Below, piece by piece: positions 34,822 to 43,369 of a DNA stretch of 47,797 nucleotides; position 1 is the first letter of the stretch; every line of letters starts with the position of its first letter. A model generated the notes under the pieces. The model had not been told where the DNA came from, made no database searches, and worked only from the letters and a program-made list of their open reading frames with translations. Origin of the DNA: Mycobacterium sp. GA-1841 (GTDB lineage Bacteria; Actinomycetota; Actinomycetes; Mycobacteriales; Mycobacteriaceae); NCBI RefSeq assembly GCF_001954135.1, contig NZ_MBEQ01000028.1, positions 1 to 47,797 on the forward strand, in the 5' to 3' direction. The translations under genes were made by a program, and so were the position numbers.

Positions 34822-35685
34822 TCAGCGTCCCGGCTTCCGCAGCCCCAGACGCGCCATCGACCGGCGGTGCGGTTGTCCCCGTCGGATCGCGCGGCGGGCC
34901 GCGCGACGCTGCCGCGGCTTCTCGTCCCAGGACTCGGGATGGCTGGCCACCCACTTCTTGGTGCGGATGGCGAACGGGATGTGGATCACGTAGGCGACGA
35001 TGATCACCATGATCACGATGTAGCCGTAGAACACCGAGGCTGCGACGCCGATGGCGACCAGTGCCAGCAGCGGGGCCACCATGTTCGGCGGTACCGAGAA
35101 AGTGTGGATCTTGCGCATCGGGATCCGGCTGACCACCAGCAGCGAGACGCCGATCATCCAGATCGACACCGCCCACTCGCTGGTCCACCAGCCTTCACCG
35201 AACTGCATTTTGGCGGCCAGCAGGCCGATCGCGCCGATGGCACCCGCCGGAGCAGGCATGCCGACGAAATACTCCTTCTCGTAGGCGGGCTGGTCCACGT
35301 CGAGCAGTGCGTTGAACCGGGCCAACCGCAACACGATGCACACCGCGTACAGCAGCACCACGATCCAGCCGATGCGGGAATGCGACAGCAGCGTGCCGTA
35401 GACGATGAAGGCCGGTGCCACGCCGAAATTCACCGCGTCGGCCAGGGAATCGATCTCCTCGCCCATCTTGGAGGTGGCGTTGAGCATGCGGGCCACCCGC
35501 CCGTCGAGCGCATCGAGGATCGCCGCGACCGCCAGAAACGCCATCGACTCGGTGGGCCGGCCGTCCAGCGCCATCTTGACCGCCGACAAGCCCAGACAGA
35601 TCGCGGCCACCGTCATCGCGCTGGGAAGCATCCGCACCGTGAAGGTGGGCGGTTTGATGCGCGGCTTCACGCGGGCCTTGATCAC
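34822..35685 (-). CDS. pssA: CDP-diacylglycerol-serine O-phosphatidyltransferase
   Basis: A 287-residue membrane enzyme making phosphatidylserine from CDP-diacylglycerol and serine. The CDP-alcohol phosphotransferase motif DGxxAR(x)8Gx3Dx3D is complete at Asp61-Gly62, Ala65-Arg66, Gly75, Asp79 and Asp83. About eight hydrophobic segments, basic C-terminal tail. The ATG at 35685 overlaps the psd stop by 4 bp. Its product is decarboxylated by Psd to phosphatidylethanolamine. Confidence 0.96.
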   Translation of the reverse strand: MIKARVKPRIKPPTFTVRMLPSAMTVAAICLGLSAVKMALDGRPTESMAFLAVAAILDALDGRVARMLNATSKMGEEIDSLADAVNFGVAPAFIVYGTLLSHSRIGWIVVLLYAVCIVLRLARFNALLDVDQPAYEKEYFVGMPAPAGAIGAIGLLAAKMQFGEGWWTSEWAVSIWMIGVSLLVVSRIPMRKIHTFSVPPNMVAPLLALVAIGVAASVFYGYIVIMVIIVAYVIHIPFAIRTKKWVASHPESWDEKPRQRRAARRAIRRGQPHRRSMARLGLRKPGR

Positions 35686-36380
35686 GGCAACTCCGCCAGG
35701 ACGGTTTCCCCGGCCAACGTCCGTTGCCCGTTGCTGACAAGCAGTTTCGACCCGGCCGGCAGATAGGTGTCCAGGCGAGAACCGAACCGGATCAGCCCGT
35801 AGGTCTCACCGATCGCGAGTTTGTCGCCGACGTGCGCGTTACACACGATGCGCCGGGCCACCAACCCGGCGATCTGCACCGCGATCACCTCGGTGCCGTC
35901 GGGCGTACGGATGACGACGCTGTTGCGTTCGTTGTCCTCGCTGGCGGCTTCGAGTTCGGCCGAGTGGAAGCGGCCCGGGCGGTGCTGCACGGCCACCACG
36001 TCACCGCCGATCGGGGCGCGCTGCACATGGGCGTCGAGCACCGACAGGAAGATGCTGACCCGCGGCAGCGGGGTGGCGGGCAGACCCAACTCGGCCGGCG
36101 GCACGGCGTCCTGGATCAGACACACCAAGCCGTCGGCCGGTGCCACCACCACGCCGGGGCGCGTCGGCGGCACCCGCGGCGGATGACGGAAAAACGCGGC
36201 GTTCGCCCCGGCCGCCAACAGGCCCGCGCGTCGCACCCAGCGGCGCTTGCGGCCCAGGGCGGCGACGGCGAGGCTGGCGCCGACAAACGGTAGGCCCGCC
36301 GAATGCATCGGCGGAACACTGGATCGCACCAGCGCCGCGAGGCGTTCTGGGCCGGATTGGAGATCGGGGCGTCTGGCCAT
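35682..36380 (-). CDS. psd: Phosphatidylserine decarboxylase proenzyme
   Basis: A 232-residue proenzyme that self-cleaves at Gly200-Ser201 (in [12 protein letters not shown]) to create the pyruvoyl cofactor, then converts phosphatidylserine to phosphatidylethanolamine. [15 protein letters not shown] and [20 protein letters not shown] are the conserved blocks. The start at 36380 (MARRPDLQ) agrees with M. tuberculosis Psd and with TAGAAT lying 7 nt upstream; the longer frame to 36509 overlaps moeA and is rejected. First gene of psd-pssA-ATPase. Confidence 0.95.
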   Translation of the reverse strand: MARRPDLQSGPERLAALVRSSVPPMHSAGLPFVGASLAVAALGRKRRWVRRAGLLAAGANAAFFRHPPRVPPTRPGVVVAPADGLVCLIQDAVPPAELGLPATPLPRVSIFLSVLDAHVQRAPIGGDVVAVQHRPGRFHSAELEAASEDNERNSVVIRTPDGTEVIAVQIAGLVARRIVCNAHVGDKLAIGETYGLIRFGSRLDTYLPAGSKLLVSNGQRTLAGETVLAELP

Positions 36381-36387
36381 CGGGAGG

Positions 36388-36393
36388 ATTCTA
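36388..36393 (-). promoter_or_regulatory. Candidate -10 for leaderless psd mRNA
   Basis: TAGAAT (36393-36388, minus strand), a near-consensus -10, ends 7 nt before the psd ATG. The gap CCTCCCG has no Shine-Dalgarno. Transcription from the ATG itself is likely. Confidence 0.55.
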
Positions 36394-36415
36394 CGTGCGG
36401 ACCGTGGCGGATTCG

Positions 36416-37615
36416 CTAGCTCAGGTCCCAGACGGGAACCGTTGACCCGGCCGTCAGTTCGGTGACGTTCTCGCCGATCTCCAGCAGGCAGTTCGCCGAG
36501 GCGAGCCACCGCAGATGATGCGACGCCGGCGGGCCGTAGCTGCTGACCGCATCACCGGTCAGCACACCACGGCGGAACTGCCGTTTCCCGCGCGGAGAAG
36601 TGAGGTCCTCGGTCAGCTGCGCGGTGCGCCGGGGCCGGTCGGCTTCGGCGTATCCCATCGCCGCGCGCAACGGTGAGCGGACGAACACCTCGAAGGACAC
36701 CAACGCGCTCACCGGATTGCCGGGCAGCGTGACGATCGGGACGTCGTCAACGACGCCCGCGCCCTGCGGCATCCCGGGCTGCATGGCCACCTTGACGAAC
36801 TCGACAGAACCGCCGGAATCGCGCGCCAGGGCTTCTTTGACCACCTCGTAGGCGCCTGCGCTGACCCCGCCGGTGGTGATGATCAGATCGGCGTCATGCG
36901 CGTGGGCCGCCAGCCCGGCGCGGAAGGCGTCCACATCGTCGGCAGACATCGGCGCGATCGTGGCCTGGGCGCCGGCGTCACGGACCGCCGCCGCCAGCAT
37001 CACCGCATTCGACTCGTAGATCTGTCCCGGCCGCAACTCGGTGCCGGGGGTCACCAGCTCGGTTCCGGTGGACATCACCATGACGCGCATCGGCGGCACC
37101 ACCGGCAACGTGGCCAGACCCAGCGCGGCGGCCAGTCCCAGGGCGGCCGGGGTGATCACCTGACCGGCCTGCAACACCGCGGTGCCCGCGGTGACGTCCT
37201 CACCGGCCCGGCGGATGTGCTGGCCGGCCCGGGCGCCGGCGCGGATCGTGACGGTATCGGTGGCGCCGTCGGTGGCTTCGACGGGAACCACCGCGGTGGC
37301 GCCCGACGGCAACGGCGCCCCGGTCATGATGCGGTGGGCCGTGCCGGGCTGCAGCGTCAGCAGATCGGTGCGGCCGGCCGGGATGTCCTCGGCGACCGGC
37401 AGCCGCACCGGGGTGTCCTCGGTGGCGGTCGCCACGTCGTCGGCGACAACGGCGTAGCCGTCCATCGCGGAGTTGTCGAAACCGGGCAGCGACAGCGGGG
37501 CGACGATGTCGGCCGCCAACACCAGGCCGAGCGTGTCGTTGAGTGGAAGATCCTGCGGGGGACGGGCTTTGATCAGTGCGGCGACGACGTGCTGGTGTTC
37601 TTCGACAGTCCGCAT
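36416..37615 (-). CDS. moeA: Molybdopterin molybdenumtransferase MoeA
   Basis: A 399-residue enzyme inserting molybdenum into adenylated molybdopterin. Conserved blocks: [62 protein letters not shown] and [14 protein letters not shown]. The frame opens with GTG, ATG, ATG (37621, 37618, 37615); the last agrees with the M. tuberculosis MoeA2 start (MRSVQEHQ versus MRTVEEHQ), while the GTG at 37621 overlaps the SDR stop (GTGA). Probably the second gene after the SDR. Confidence 0.94.
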   Translation of the reverse strand: MRTVEEHQHVVAALIKARPPQDLPLNDTLGLVLAADIVAPLSLPGFDNSAMDGYAVVADDVATATEDTPVRLPVAEDIPAGRTDLLTLQPGTAHRIMTGAPLPSGATAVVPVEATDGATDTVTIRAGARAGQHIRRAGEDVTAGTAVLQAGQVITPAALGLAAALGLATLPVVPPMRVMVMSTGTELVTPGTELRPGQIYESNAVMLAAAVRDAGAQATIAPMSADDVDAFRAGLAAHAHDADLIITTGGVSAGAYEVVKEALARDSGGSVEFVKVAMQPGMPQGAGVVDDVPIVTLPGNPVSALVSFEVFVRSPLRAAMGYAEADRPRRTAQLTEDLTSPRGKRQFRRGVLTGDAVSSYGPPASHHLRWLASANCLLEIGENVTELTAGSTVPVWDLS

Positions 37616-37617
37616 CA

Positions 37618-38541
37618 TCACACTCCGAAGGTGACGCCGGTGAGTTCTTCGGACACCGCCCAGAGCCGGCGCTGCAACTCCTCATCGTGGGACTGCCGGC
37701 TGGAATTCACCAGCTTCGGATAGCCGCGCAATTCTCGGAAACCGTCCGGCCCGTAGTACTGCCCGCCCCGCACGGCTGGGTCGGTGGCGGCGCGCAGCGT
37801 GGCCAATGCGCCCTTCAGCGCGCTGTTGACGAGCAGGGAGGTGACTCGGCTGACGCCCGGCAACCCGGCACCGGGGATGTGCCGGGTCAGTTCGGTGTCC
37901 GAGACGCCGGGATGGGCGGCCACCGCGATCGTCGGTGCGTTCTTGGCCGCCAGCCGCCGCTGCAGTTCATAGGTGAACAGAAGATTCGACAGCTTGGACT
38001 GCCCGTACGCGGCGACCCGGTTGTAACTGCGTTCCCACTGCAAGTCGTCGAAGTGGATGCCGGCCTGGATGTCATGGGCGATGCTCGCGACCGCGACGAC
38101 GCGCGACCCCTCGACCGGCAGCAGGTGGTCGAGCAGCAGCCCGGTCAGCGCGAAGGCGCCGAGATGGTTGGTACCGAACTGCAGCTCGAAACCGTCGACG
38201 GTGGTCTGCTTGGGCGGGTACATCACCCCGGCGTTGTTGATCAGCAGGTCGATCCGCGGATACGCGGCCTTCAATTCGTCGGCCCCGGCGCGGACCGAGT
38301 CCAACGAACCCACATCGAGCTTCTGCAGCGCAACGTCTGCTTTCGGCACGGCCTTGGTGATCCGCTGAACGGCGTCCCGACCCTTGTCCAGATTGCGTAC
38401 CGCGATGACGACGTGGGCACCGTTGGCCGCGAGCACGCGCGCCGTCTCATAGCCCAGACCGGTGTTGGAGCCGGTCACGATGGCAATCCGGCCGGACTGA
38501 TCGGGGACGTCGGCCTCGGTCCACTTGGAATTGGCGCTCAT
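37618..38541 (-). CDS. Short-chain dehydrogenase/reductase (Rv0439c-like)
   Basis: A 307-residue classical SDR of the retinol-dehydrogenase/WW-oxidoreductase-like group. Cofactor motif TGSNTGLG (23-30), NNAG (102-105), catalytic Ser153, Tyr179 and Lys183 (YGQSK). Arg in the AVRN turn favours NADPH. Substrate unknown. A full-length paralogue lies at 45372-46298. TAGAGT lies 7 nt upstream of the ATG. Heads a run of same-strand genes into moeA, psd, pssA and the ATPase. Confidence 0.93.
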   Translation of the reverse strand: MSANSKWTEADVPDQSGRIAIVTGSNTGLGYETARVLAANGAHVVIAVRNLDKGRDAVQRITKAVPKADVALQKLDVGSLDSVRAGADELKAAYPRIDLLINNAGVMYPPKQTTVDGFELQFGTNHLGAFALTGLLLDHLLPVEGSRVVAVASIAHDIQAGIHFDDLQWERSYNRVAAYGQSKLSNLLFTYELQRRLAAKNAPTIAVAAHPGVSDTELTRHIPGAGLPGVSRVTSLLVNSALKGALATLRAATDPAVRGGQYYGPDGFRELRGYPKLVNSSRQSHDEELQRRLWAVSEELTGVTFGV

Positions 38542-38548
38542 GCGTCGA

Positions 38549-38554
38549 ACTCTA
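38549..38554 (-). promoter_or_regulatory. Candidate -10 for a leaderless SDR mRNA
   Basis: TAGAGT (38554-38549, minus strand) fits TANNNT and ends 7 nt before the ATG at 38541; no Shine-Dalgarno is present. Confidence 0.45.
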
Positions 38555-38572
38555 CGGGGATGCCGGTGTGCC

Positions 38573-39868
38573 TCACACTCCTGCGATCAGGGATGCTGAC
38601 GACTGCGTCCGCATAACGTGGTCGGCATGGATCTGGCTCGCGATGAACCGGCCGTTGTCGGCGACCGCGGCCAGGCCCGTGCGGGCCAGTGAGTCGCCGT
38701 CGGGCAGCCCCGCGAAGTAGAGGCCTGGGAGTGCGCCCAGGATGCCACCTTCTTGAAGGGGCGCCCCGTTCTCGTCGAGCGCGTGAGCGGGCAGGATCCG
38801 ATAGTCGGGTCGGAAGCCGGTGCACCACACGATGGTTGAGATGTCGTGCCGGAGGAGGTCGAGCCGGGTCTCGAAGCCTGCGATCACATCGAGGTTCACT
38901 GTGTGTGGCGTCGCCGCCTCGGGAGCGACGAAGCCGCGATCGCGCAGCCCGGCGTCGATCTTACTGATCACGTCCTGGAATGAGAGTGCGGATGCCTCGG
39001 CGATGTCGACGACGTTGTCCTCGAGCATCAGCACACTGCCTCGTGCCCCGCGCACCGAACCGACCAGGATGACACCTTTTTCGGCCAGGGTGCCGAGATT
39101 GAGTTCGGCGGTACCAAGCCTGTTGCCGCAGACCGGCAATCCCGGAAGCCGTGAGCCGCTGTCGGCACCGGCGGTGACGAAGTCCTCGTACAGCGAGAAC
39201 ACGTGCATCCACTCGTGGATGGTGCGGCCGCAGTAGTGCCGGGGCCAGGCGCGGTGCCGCCCCACCGACAGGTAGACCCGTCGTCCGGCGTCTATCAGTT
39301 CGTCGGCGATCTGCTGACCGCTGATGCCCGAACCGACCACCAGGACCGAGCCGGCTGGAAGTAAATCGGGATTGCGGTAGTCGGCCGAATGGCTTTGGTG
39401 GATGGTCGAATCGATGTCGCAGGACAATACGGGCTTGCGCGGTTGGGCATAGCCGCCGACAGCCGCGACGAGATTGCGTGATTCGACGGTCCCGCCGTCG
39501 TGTAACCGGGTCCTGAACCGCACGCGGTCGGCGCCTGCACCAAACAGACTCTCGACAGCCTGTACCGGGGTGTGCTCTCGGACCGTGAGGTTACGGTCGT
39601 GCACATAGCGCCGCAGATGGCCGGCTATCTGCGGCCCCGAAGGCAAGGCGAACGGTTCGTCGCCGTCGTAATCCCACCCGGGCAGTCGGATCGATCGGTT
39701 TCCGCTGCCGACGCGCAGGCTGTCCCACCGTTCGTGCGCCCACCGTTGGCCGACCACACCTTTCTCGAACACAATCGACTCGTGTCCGATCTCCTGTAGC
39801 GCGCCGGCCACGCCGCAGCCTTGTTGACCGGCTCCGATGATGACGGTCCCGATGTATTCCTTGCTCAT
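38573..39868 (-). CDS. Flavin-containing monooxygenase, CzcO/YUCCA-like
   Basis: A 431-residue flavoprotein. FAD motif GAGQQG (12-17) with ERW residues near 46-48, NADPH motif GSGISG (about 178-183), and a C-terminal TGFRPDY motif (WCTGFRPDYRIL) typical of N-hydroxylating or YUCCA-type monooxygenases. The Baeyer-Villiger FxGxxxHxxxW fingerprint is not seen; a weaker HSADYRN region occupies that place. AAAGG precedes the ATG by 6 nt. Divergent from a MerR gene, with a dyad operator in between, so expression is probably inducible. Confidence 0.85.
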   Translation of the reverse strand: MSKEYIGTVIIGAGQQGCGVAGALQEIGHESIVFEKGVVGQRWAHERWDSLRVGSGNRSIRLPGWDYDGDEPFALPSGPQIAGHLRRYVHDRNLTVREHTPVQAVESLFGAGADRVRFRTRLHDGGTVESRNLVAAVGGYAQPRKPVLSCDIDSTIHQSHSADYRNPDLLPAGSVLVVGSGISGQQIADELIDAGRRVYLSVGRHRAWPRHYCGRTIHEWMHVFSLYEDFVTAGADSGSRLPGLPVCGNRLGTAELNLGTLAEKGVILVGSVRGARGSVLMLEDNVVDIAEASALSFQDVISKIDAGLRDRGFVAPEAATPHTVNLDVIAGFETRLDLLRHDISTIVWCTGFRPDYRILPAHALDENGAPLQEGGILGALPGLYFAGLPDGDSLARTGLAAVADNGRFIASQIHADHVMRTQSSASLIAGV

Positions 39869-39897
39869 GAGAGAGCCTTTCTTTGGACGCCTGATTA

Positions 39898-39926
39898 GTT
39901 AGGGTGTCCTAACACGAGCACTTCAA
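39898..39926 (-). promoter_or_regulatory. MerR-type promoter with a dyad in a 19-bp spacer
   Basis: On the minus strand TTGAAG (39926-39921) and TAACTA (from 39901) are 19 bp apart, the long spacer typical of MerR-controlled promoters. The perfect dyad GTTAGG-GTGT-CCTAAC (39898-39913) lies across the spacer end and the -10. The -10 is poor, as expected for an activator-dependent promoter. It faces the flavin monooxygenase gene. Confidence 0.5.
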
Positions 39927-39962
39927 GTGGGCTTCAGATCAAGGCGTTGAATGCGGGGCGAC

Positions 39963-40370
39963 ATGAGTGACGACGACTTCATCGGCATCGGTGCGGCCGC
40001 GCGGCGGTTCGGTCTGGCCGAATCGGCACTGCGGTACTGGGAAAAGCGCGGGTTGCTCCATCCGGCCCAGCGCCGGTCCAGCTGGCGGCTGTACGGTCCT
40101 GACCAACTCCACCGGATCGGGCTGATCAAAATGTGGCGCGAAAGCGGCCTCATGAGCCTCGACGAAATCGAGGCGGTTGTCACCGCCGGTAACTATGACT
40201 GGCGCGACGCCGTGCGCGACCGGCTCGGTGAAATCGAGCGACAACAGGATCGACTGGCGAAAGCCAAGGATCACCTTGAGCACCTGCTGACCTGTCCGGA
40301 CGCGAACCCTGCGGAGGACTGTCCGTACCTGCGGAAGATGACGGCCGAATTACCCTTCGCGTCCACCTAG
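39963..40370 (+). CDS. MerR family regulator
   Basis: A 135-residue regulator: N-terminal winged helix (GIGAAARRFGLAESALRYWEKRGLL, then the wing with SSWRLYG), a long coiled-coil dimerisation helix (RLGEIERQQDRLAKAKDHLEHL) and a short tail with Cys residues (LLTCPDANPAEDCPYL) that might sense redox or metals. The ATG at 39963 is chosen; one at 39951 preceded by AAGGCG would add four residues. Divergent from the flavin monooxygenase. Confidence 0.85.
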   Translation: MSDDDFIGIGAAARRFGLAESALRYWEKRGLLHPAQRRSSWRLYGPDQLHRIGLIKMWRESGLMSLDEIEAVVTAGNYDWRDAVRDRLGEIERQQDRLAKAKDHLEHLLTCPDANPAEDCPYLRKMTAELPFAST

Positions 40371-40399
40371 TCGGGGTATCGGTGCGGCATCCTCGAACC

Positions 40400-40912
40400 A
40401 TGGACAGTGTTCCCGGCGTGAGGCTGAACGATCCGGCGCATCCGCCCAGCCGTAAGGCCCCACTGGTGTGGGCTTTAAGCGCCGCGATCCCGTGGGCGTT
40501 TCTGGCTCTGGCCCAGATGATCTGGCTCGCGCTGGACCGACGACTGTGGTGGTTGCACGGTGTGGCCGCGCTCGTCACCGTGCTGGGTGCGGTGCTGTTC
40601 ATTGTGATTGTCCCGATCTGGCGCTATCGCGTGCACCGCTGGGACATCAACATCGGATCCGGCACGCCGGCGGTCTACACCCGCACCGGATGGCTGGTGC
40701 AGGAACGACGCATCGCGCCGATCTCGCGGGTACAGACCGTGGACACCTACCGCGGCCCGCTGGATCGCTTGTTCGGCCTGGCGAACGTGACGGTGACGAC
40801 GGCGTCCTCGGCCGGTGCGGTGCGCATCGTGGCGCTCGACGACGCCGTCGCCGAGCAGGTGGTGGCCCAGCTGACCGATATCGCGGCGATCGGTGAACAG
40901 GACGCCACGTGA
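40400..40912 (+). CDS. PH-domain membrane protein, YdbS-like
   Basis: A 170-residue protein with two membrane helices (about 27-48 and 54-76) followed by a bacterial PH (bPH2/DUF304) domain (VHRWDINIGSGTPAVYTRTGWLVQERR, then RVQTVDTYRGPLDRLFGLANVTV). Pairs with the larger PH protein, whose GTG overlaps its stop. The YdbS/YdbT pair of other bacteria is of unclear envelope function. Start uncertain: a GTG at 40382 would add six residues. Confidence 0.82.
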   Translation: MDSVPGVRLNDPAHPPSRKAPLVWALSAAIPWAFLALAQMIWLALDRRLWWLHGVAALVTVLGAVLFIVIVPIWRYRVHRWDINIGSGTPAVYTRTGWLVQERRIAPISRVQTVDTYRGPLDRLFGLANVTVTTASSAGAVRIVALDDAVAEQVVAQLTDIAAIGEQDAT

Positions 40913-42414
40913 CCGCACCCGCCGAGCCGCCCGTGCCACCCGGGCCCACCGGGCCGGCCTGGCAGCGGCTGAGCCCCCGCATGCTGCTGGTGCATCCGGT
41001 TCACGAGGTGTTGCAACAGATTCCGCTGCTCGTGGCTTCTGTGGTGCTCGGGTCGGCCACCGGTAACGCCGGCTGGACCGTCGCCGCGATCGCGTTGACG
41101 ATCGCCGTCGGTATGGCGCGATGGTTCACCACCGGCTACCGCATCGAACCCGACGAGGTGCAACTGCGTACCGGCCTGCTGCAACGCAAGGTGCTTTCGG
41201 TGCCGCGCAACCGGATTCGGTCGGTGTCCACCGATGCCCGCTTGCTGCACCGGGTACTCGGGCTGACCGTGTTGCGCATCAGTACCGGCCAGGAGGCCAA
41301 AGGCGACACCGAATTCGCCCTCGACGCGGTCGAGGCGCAACAGGTGCCGCGGCTGCGGGCGATCCTGCTGGCGGATGCCGTACCGGCCGCCGACGCGCCG
41401 GTGGGACGGGTGTTGGCTCGGTGGCAGCCGTCCTGGCTGCGCTACAGCCCGCTGAGTTTCACCGGGCTGGCCATGATCGCGGCGGCCGCGGGGGTGATCT
41501 ACCAAGCCGGAGTCGGTGCGGCACTGCAGGATTCGCAGTTCGCACGATCCGGTATCGCGTTCGCCGAACGGCTCGGCGTACTTCTCACCGTGGTGGTGAG
41601 TGTGATCGCGGTCTTGGTGGCGTCGGTGGTGTTGTCGGTGCTGAGATCGCTGCTCACCTACGGGAATCTGGTGCTGGCTCGGCGGGACATCCCGGGAAAG
41701 GCTGGAGTACTGCACCTGCAACACGGCTTGTTGCGTGTGCGTGAGCACACCTACGACATGGGACGGCTACGCGGCGGCACTTTGCGCGAGCCGCTGCTGG
41801 TCCGGGGCTTCGGCGGCGCGCGCCTGGACGCCGTGATGACCGGCGTGGGCGGCGAAGGCGAGGCATCACTGCTGCTGCCGCCATGCCCCGCCGGTACGGC
41901 CCGGACCGTGCTGACCGAATTGATCGACGATCCCGGCGCGGTCGACGCACCTCTGGTGGCTCACGGTCCGGCGGCGCTGCGCCGGCGCTGGACCCGGGCG
42001 CTGACGTTGCCGGTGCTGCTCGGTGTGGCGATGGTCGCCGTTGGGGTGCCGGTGTGGGCGTGGGTGGTGTGGGCGTTGGTCGTCGGGTGCGCCTGCCTGC
42101 TGGCCGCGGACCGGGCCCGGTCGCTCGGACACCTGGTACGCCAGGGCTGGCTGGTCGCCCGGTCCGGCAGCGTGGAACGGCGCCGCGATCACCTCCAAGC
42201 CGCCGGGATCATCGGATGGACGGTGCGCCAGACGTTCTTTCAGCGCCGCGCAGGCGTGGCCACCCTGATCGCGGCGACCGCGGCGGGGGAGAAGCGCTAC
42301 ACCGTGATCGATGTCCCCGCGGGGCAGGCCTGGTCGGTGGTGGCGGCGGCCTCACCGCGGGTGGCCGACAACAGTTGGGTGGTCACCGGCGCGGCGGGCC
42401 CCGAGTTGCGCTGA
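40909..42414 (+). CDS. PH-domain membrane protein, YdbT-like
   Basis: A 501-residue membrane protein with paired helices near 35-75, 180-215, 220-250 and 365-400, each pair followed by a PH-like strand region (TTGYRIEPDEVQLRTGLLQRK; LVLARRDIPGKAGVLHLQHGLL; LVARSGSVERRRDHLQAAG). The RVRSVST-like turn NRIRSVSTDARLLHRVLGL is a bPH2 signature. GTGA overlap with the smaller PH gene gives co-translation. Function unknown. Confidence 0.85.
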   Translation: MTAPAEPPVPPGPTGPAWQRLSPRMLLVHPVHEVLQQIPLLVASVVLGSATGNAGWTVAAIALTIAVGMARWFTTGYRIEPDEVQLRTGLLQRKVLSVPRNRIRSVSTDARLLHRVLGLTVLRISTGQEAKGDTEFALDAVEAQQVPRLRAILLADAVPAADAPVGRVLARWQPSWLRYSPLSFTGLAMIAAAAGVIYQAGVGAALQDSQFARSGIAFAERLGVLLTVVVSVIAVLVASVVLSVLRSLLTYGNLVLARRDIPGKAGVLHLQHGLLRVREHTYDMGRLRGGTLREPLLVRGFGGARLDAVMTGVGGEGEASLLLPPCPAGTARTVLTELIDDPGAVDAPLVAHGPAALRRRWTRALTLPVLLGVAMVAVGVPVWAWVVWALVVGCACLLAADRARSLGHLVRQGWLVARSGSVERRRDHLQAAGIIGWTVRQTFFQRRAGVATLIAATAAGEKRYTVIDVPAGQAWSVVAAASPRVADNSWVVTGAAGPELR

Positions 42415-42427
42415 CTTCGCAGGCGTT

Positions 42428-42433
42428 TACTGT
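42428..42433 (+). promoter_or_regulatory. Candidate -10 for a leaderless HAD gene
   Basis: TACTGT fits TANNNT and ends 6 nt before the ATG at 42440, with no Shine-Dalgarno. Confidence 0.4.
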
Positions 42434-42439
42434 CGCTGC

Positions 42440-43255
42440 ATGGCTATCGGTGGAGTGCTGTTCGACATCGATGGTGTGCTGGTGACCTCCTGGCAGCCCA
42501 TCGACGGCGCGGCGCGGACCTTGCGGCTGTTGGCCCAGCACCAGATCGCCCGGTCCTATCTGACCAACACCACCACTCGTACCCGAGCGCAGATCGCCGA
42601 CCTGCTCACTGCGGCCGGAATGGACGTCGCCCCCGACGAGGTGATCACCGCGGCGGCGCTCACGGCCGAATACGTGCGTGACCGCTATCCCGGTGCCCGA
42701 TGTTTCCTCGTCAACAGTGGGCGGATCGACGAGGACATGCCCGGCGTCGAGATCGTCTACTCCGACGATTGCGAGGGACCGCGCGCGCCGGAAACCCCCG
42801 ATGTGGTGCTGCTCGGCGGCGCCGGCCCGGAGTACAACCATTTGACGCTCAGTTGGGTGTACGACTGGATGGCCCAAGGCGTCCCGGTCGTCGCGATGCA
42901 CCGCAGCACCGCGTGGAACACCACCGACGGCTTACGGGTGGACACCGGCATGTATCTGGCCGGCATGGAGCAGACCTCGGGCCGGAAGGCCACCGCCGTC
43001 GGCAAGCCGGCCCCGGAAGGGTTTTTGGCCGCGGCCAACCGCCTCGGCGTCGACCCCGAGGAGATGTACATGATCGGTGACGACCTCAACAACGACGTAC
43101 TGGCCGCCCAGGTGGTGGGGATGGCCGGCGTGTTGGTGCGCACCGGGAAGTTCCGTCAGTCCACGTTGGACCGTTGGGCCACAGACGAATTCGCCATGCA
43201 GCCCAACCACGTCATCGATTCGGTGGCCGACCTGCCGGAGTTGTTGGGGCTGTAG
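42440..43255 (+). CDS. HAD-superfamily (IIA) hydrolase
   Basis: A 271-residue HAD phosphatase of the NagD/IIA type. Nucleophile motif DIDGVL with Asp9 and acid/base Asp11, motif II YLTNTTTRT, motif III Lys in AVGKPAPEGF, motif IV MIGDDLNNDV. A cap domain lies between about 65 and 180. It dephosphorylates a small sugar or nucleotide phosphate; the substrate is unknown. The longer frame upstream to 42311 lies inside the PH gene and is rejected. Confidence 0.9.
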   Translation: MAIGGVLFDIDGVLVTSWQPIDGAARTLRLLAQHQIARSYLTNTTTRTRAQIADLLTAAGMDVAPDEVITAAALTAEYVRDRYPGARCFLVNSGRIDEDMPGVEIVYSDDCEGPRAPETPDVVLLGGAGPEYNHLTLSWVYDWMAQGVPVVAMHRSTAWNTTDGLRVDTGMYLAGMEQTSGRKATAVGKPAPEGFLAAANRLGVDPEEMYMIGDDLNNDVLAAQVVGMAGVLVRTGKFRQSTLDRWATDEFAMQPNHVIDSVADLPELLGL

Positions 43256-43270
43256 GTCTTCGGCCGGCTG

Positions 43271-43352
43271 GGCCGCCGCGCCGTTTTCTACACCTGGGTT
43301 GTGCTTTTCGAGCGGGGGCGGCCCTCAGGTGGAAAACGGCGTCTGGGCCGCC
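43271..43352. terminator. Candidate bidirectional terminator hairpin
   Basis: Between the convergent HAD and helicase genes, left arm (43271-43298) and right arm (43323-43352) can pair: GCCGTTTTC and GAAAACGGC with CACCT/AGGTG in the centre, and GGCCGCC/GGCCGCC-type ends outside. Pairing is imperfect. The A- and T-runs in the stem allow it to work on both strands. The 114-bp gap holds nothing else. Confidence 0.5.
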
Positions 43353-43369
43353 CGAAACTGCGAGGGCTG

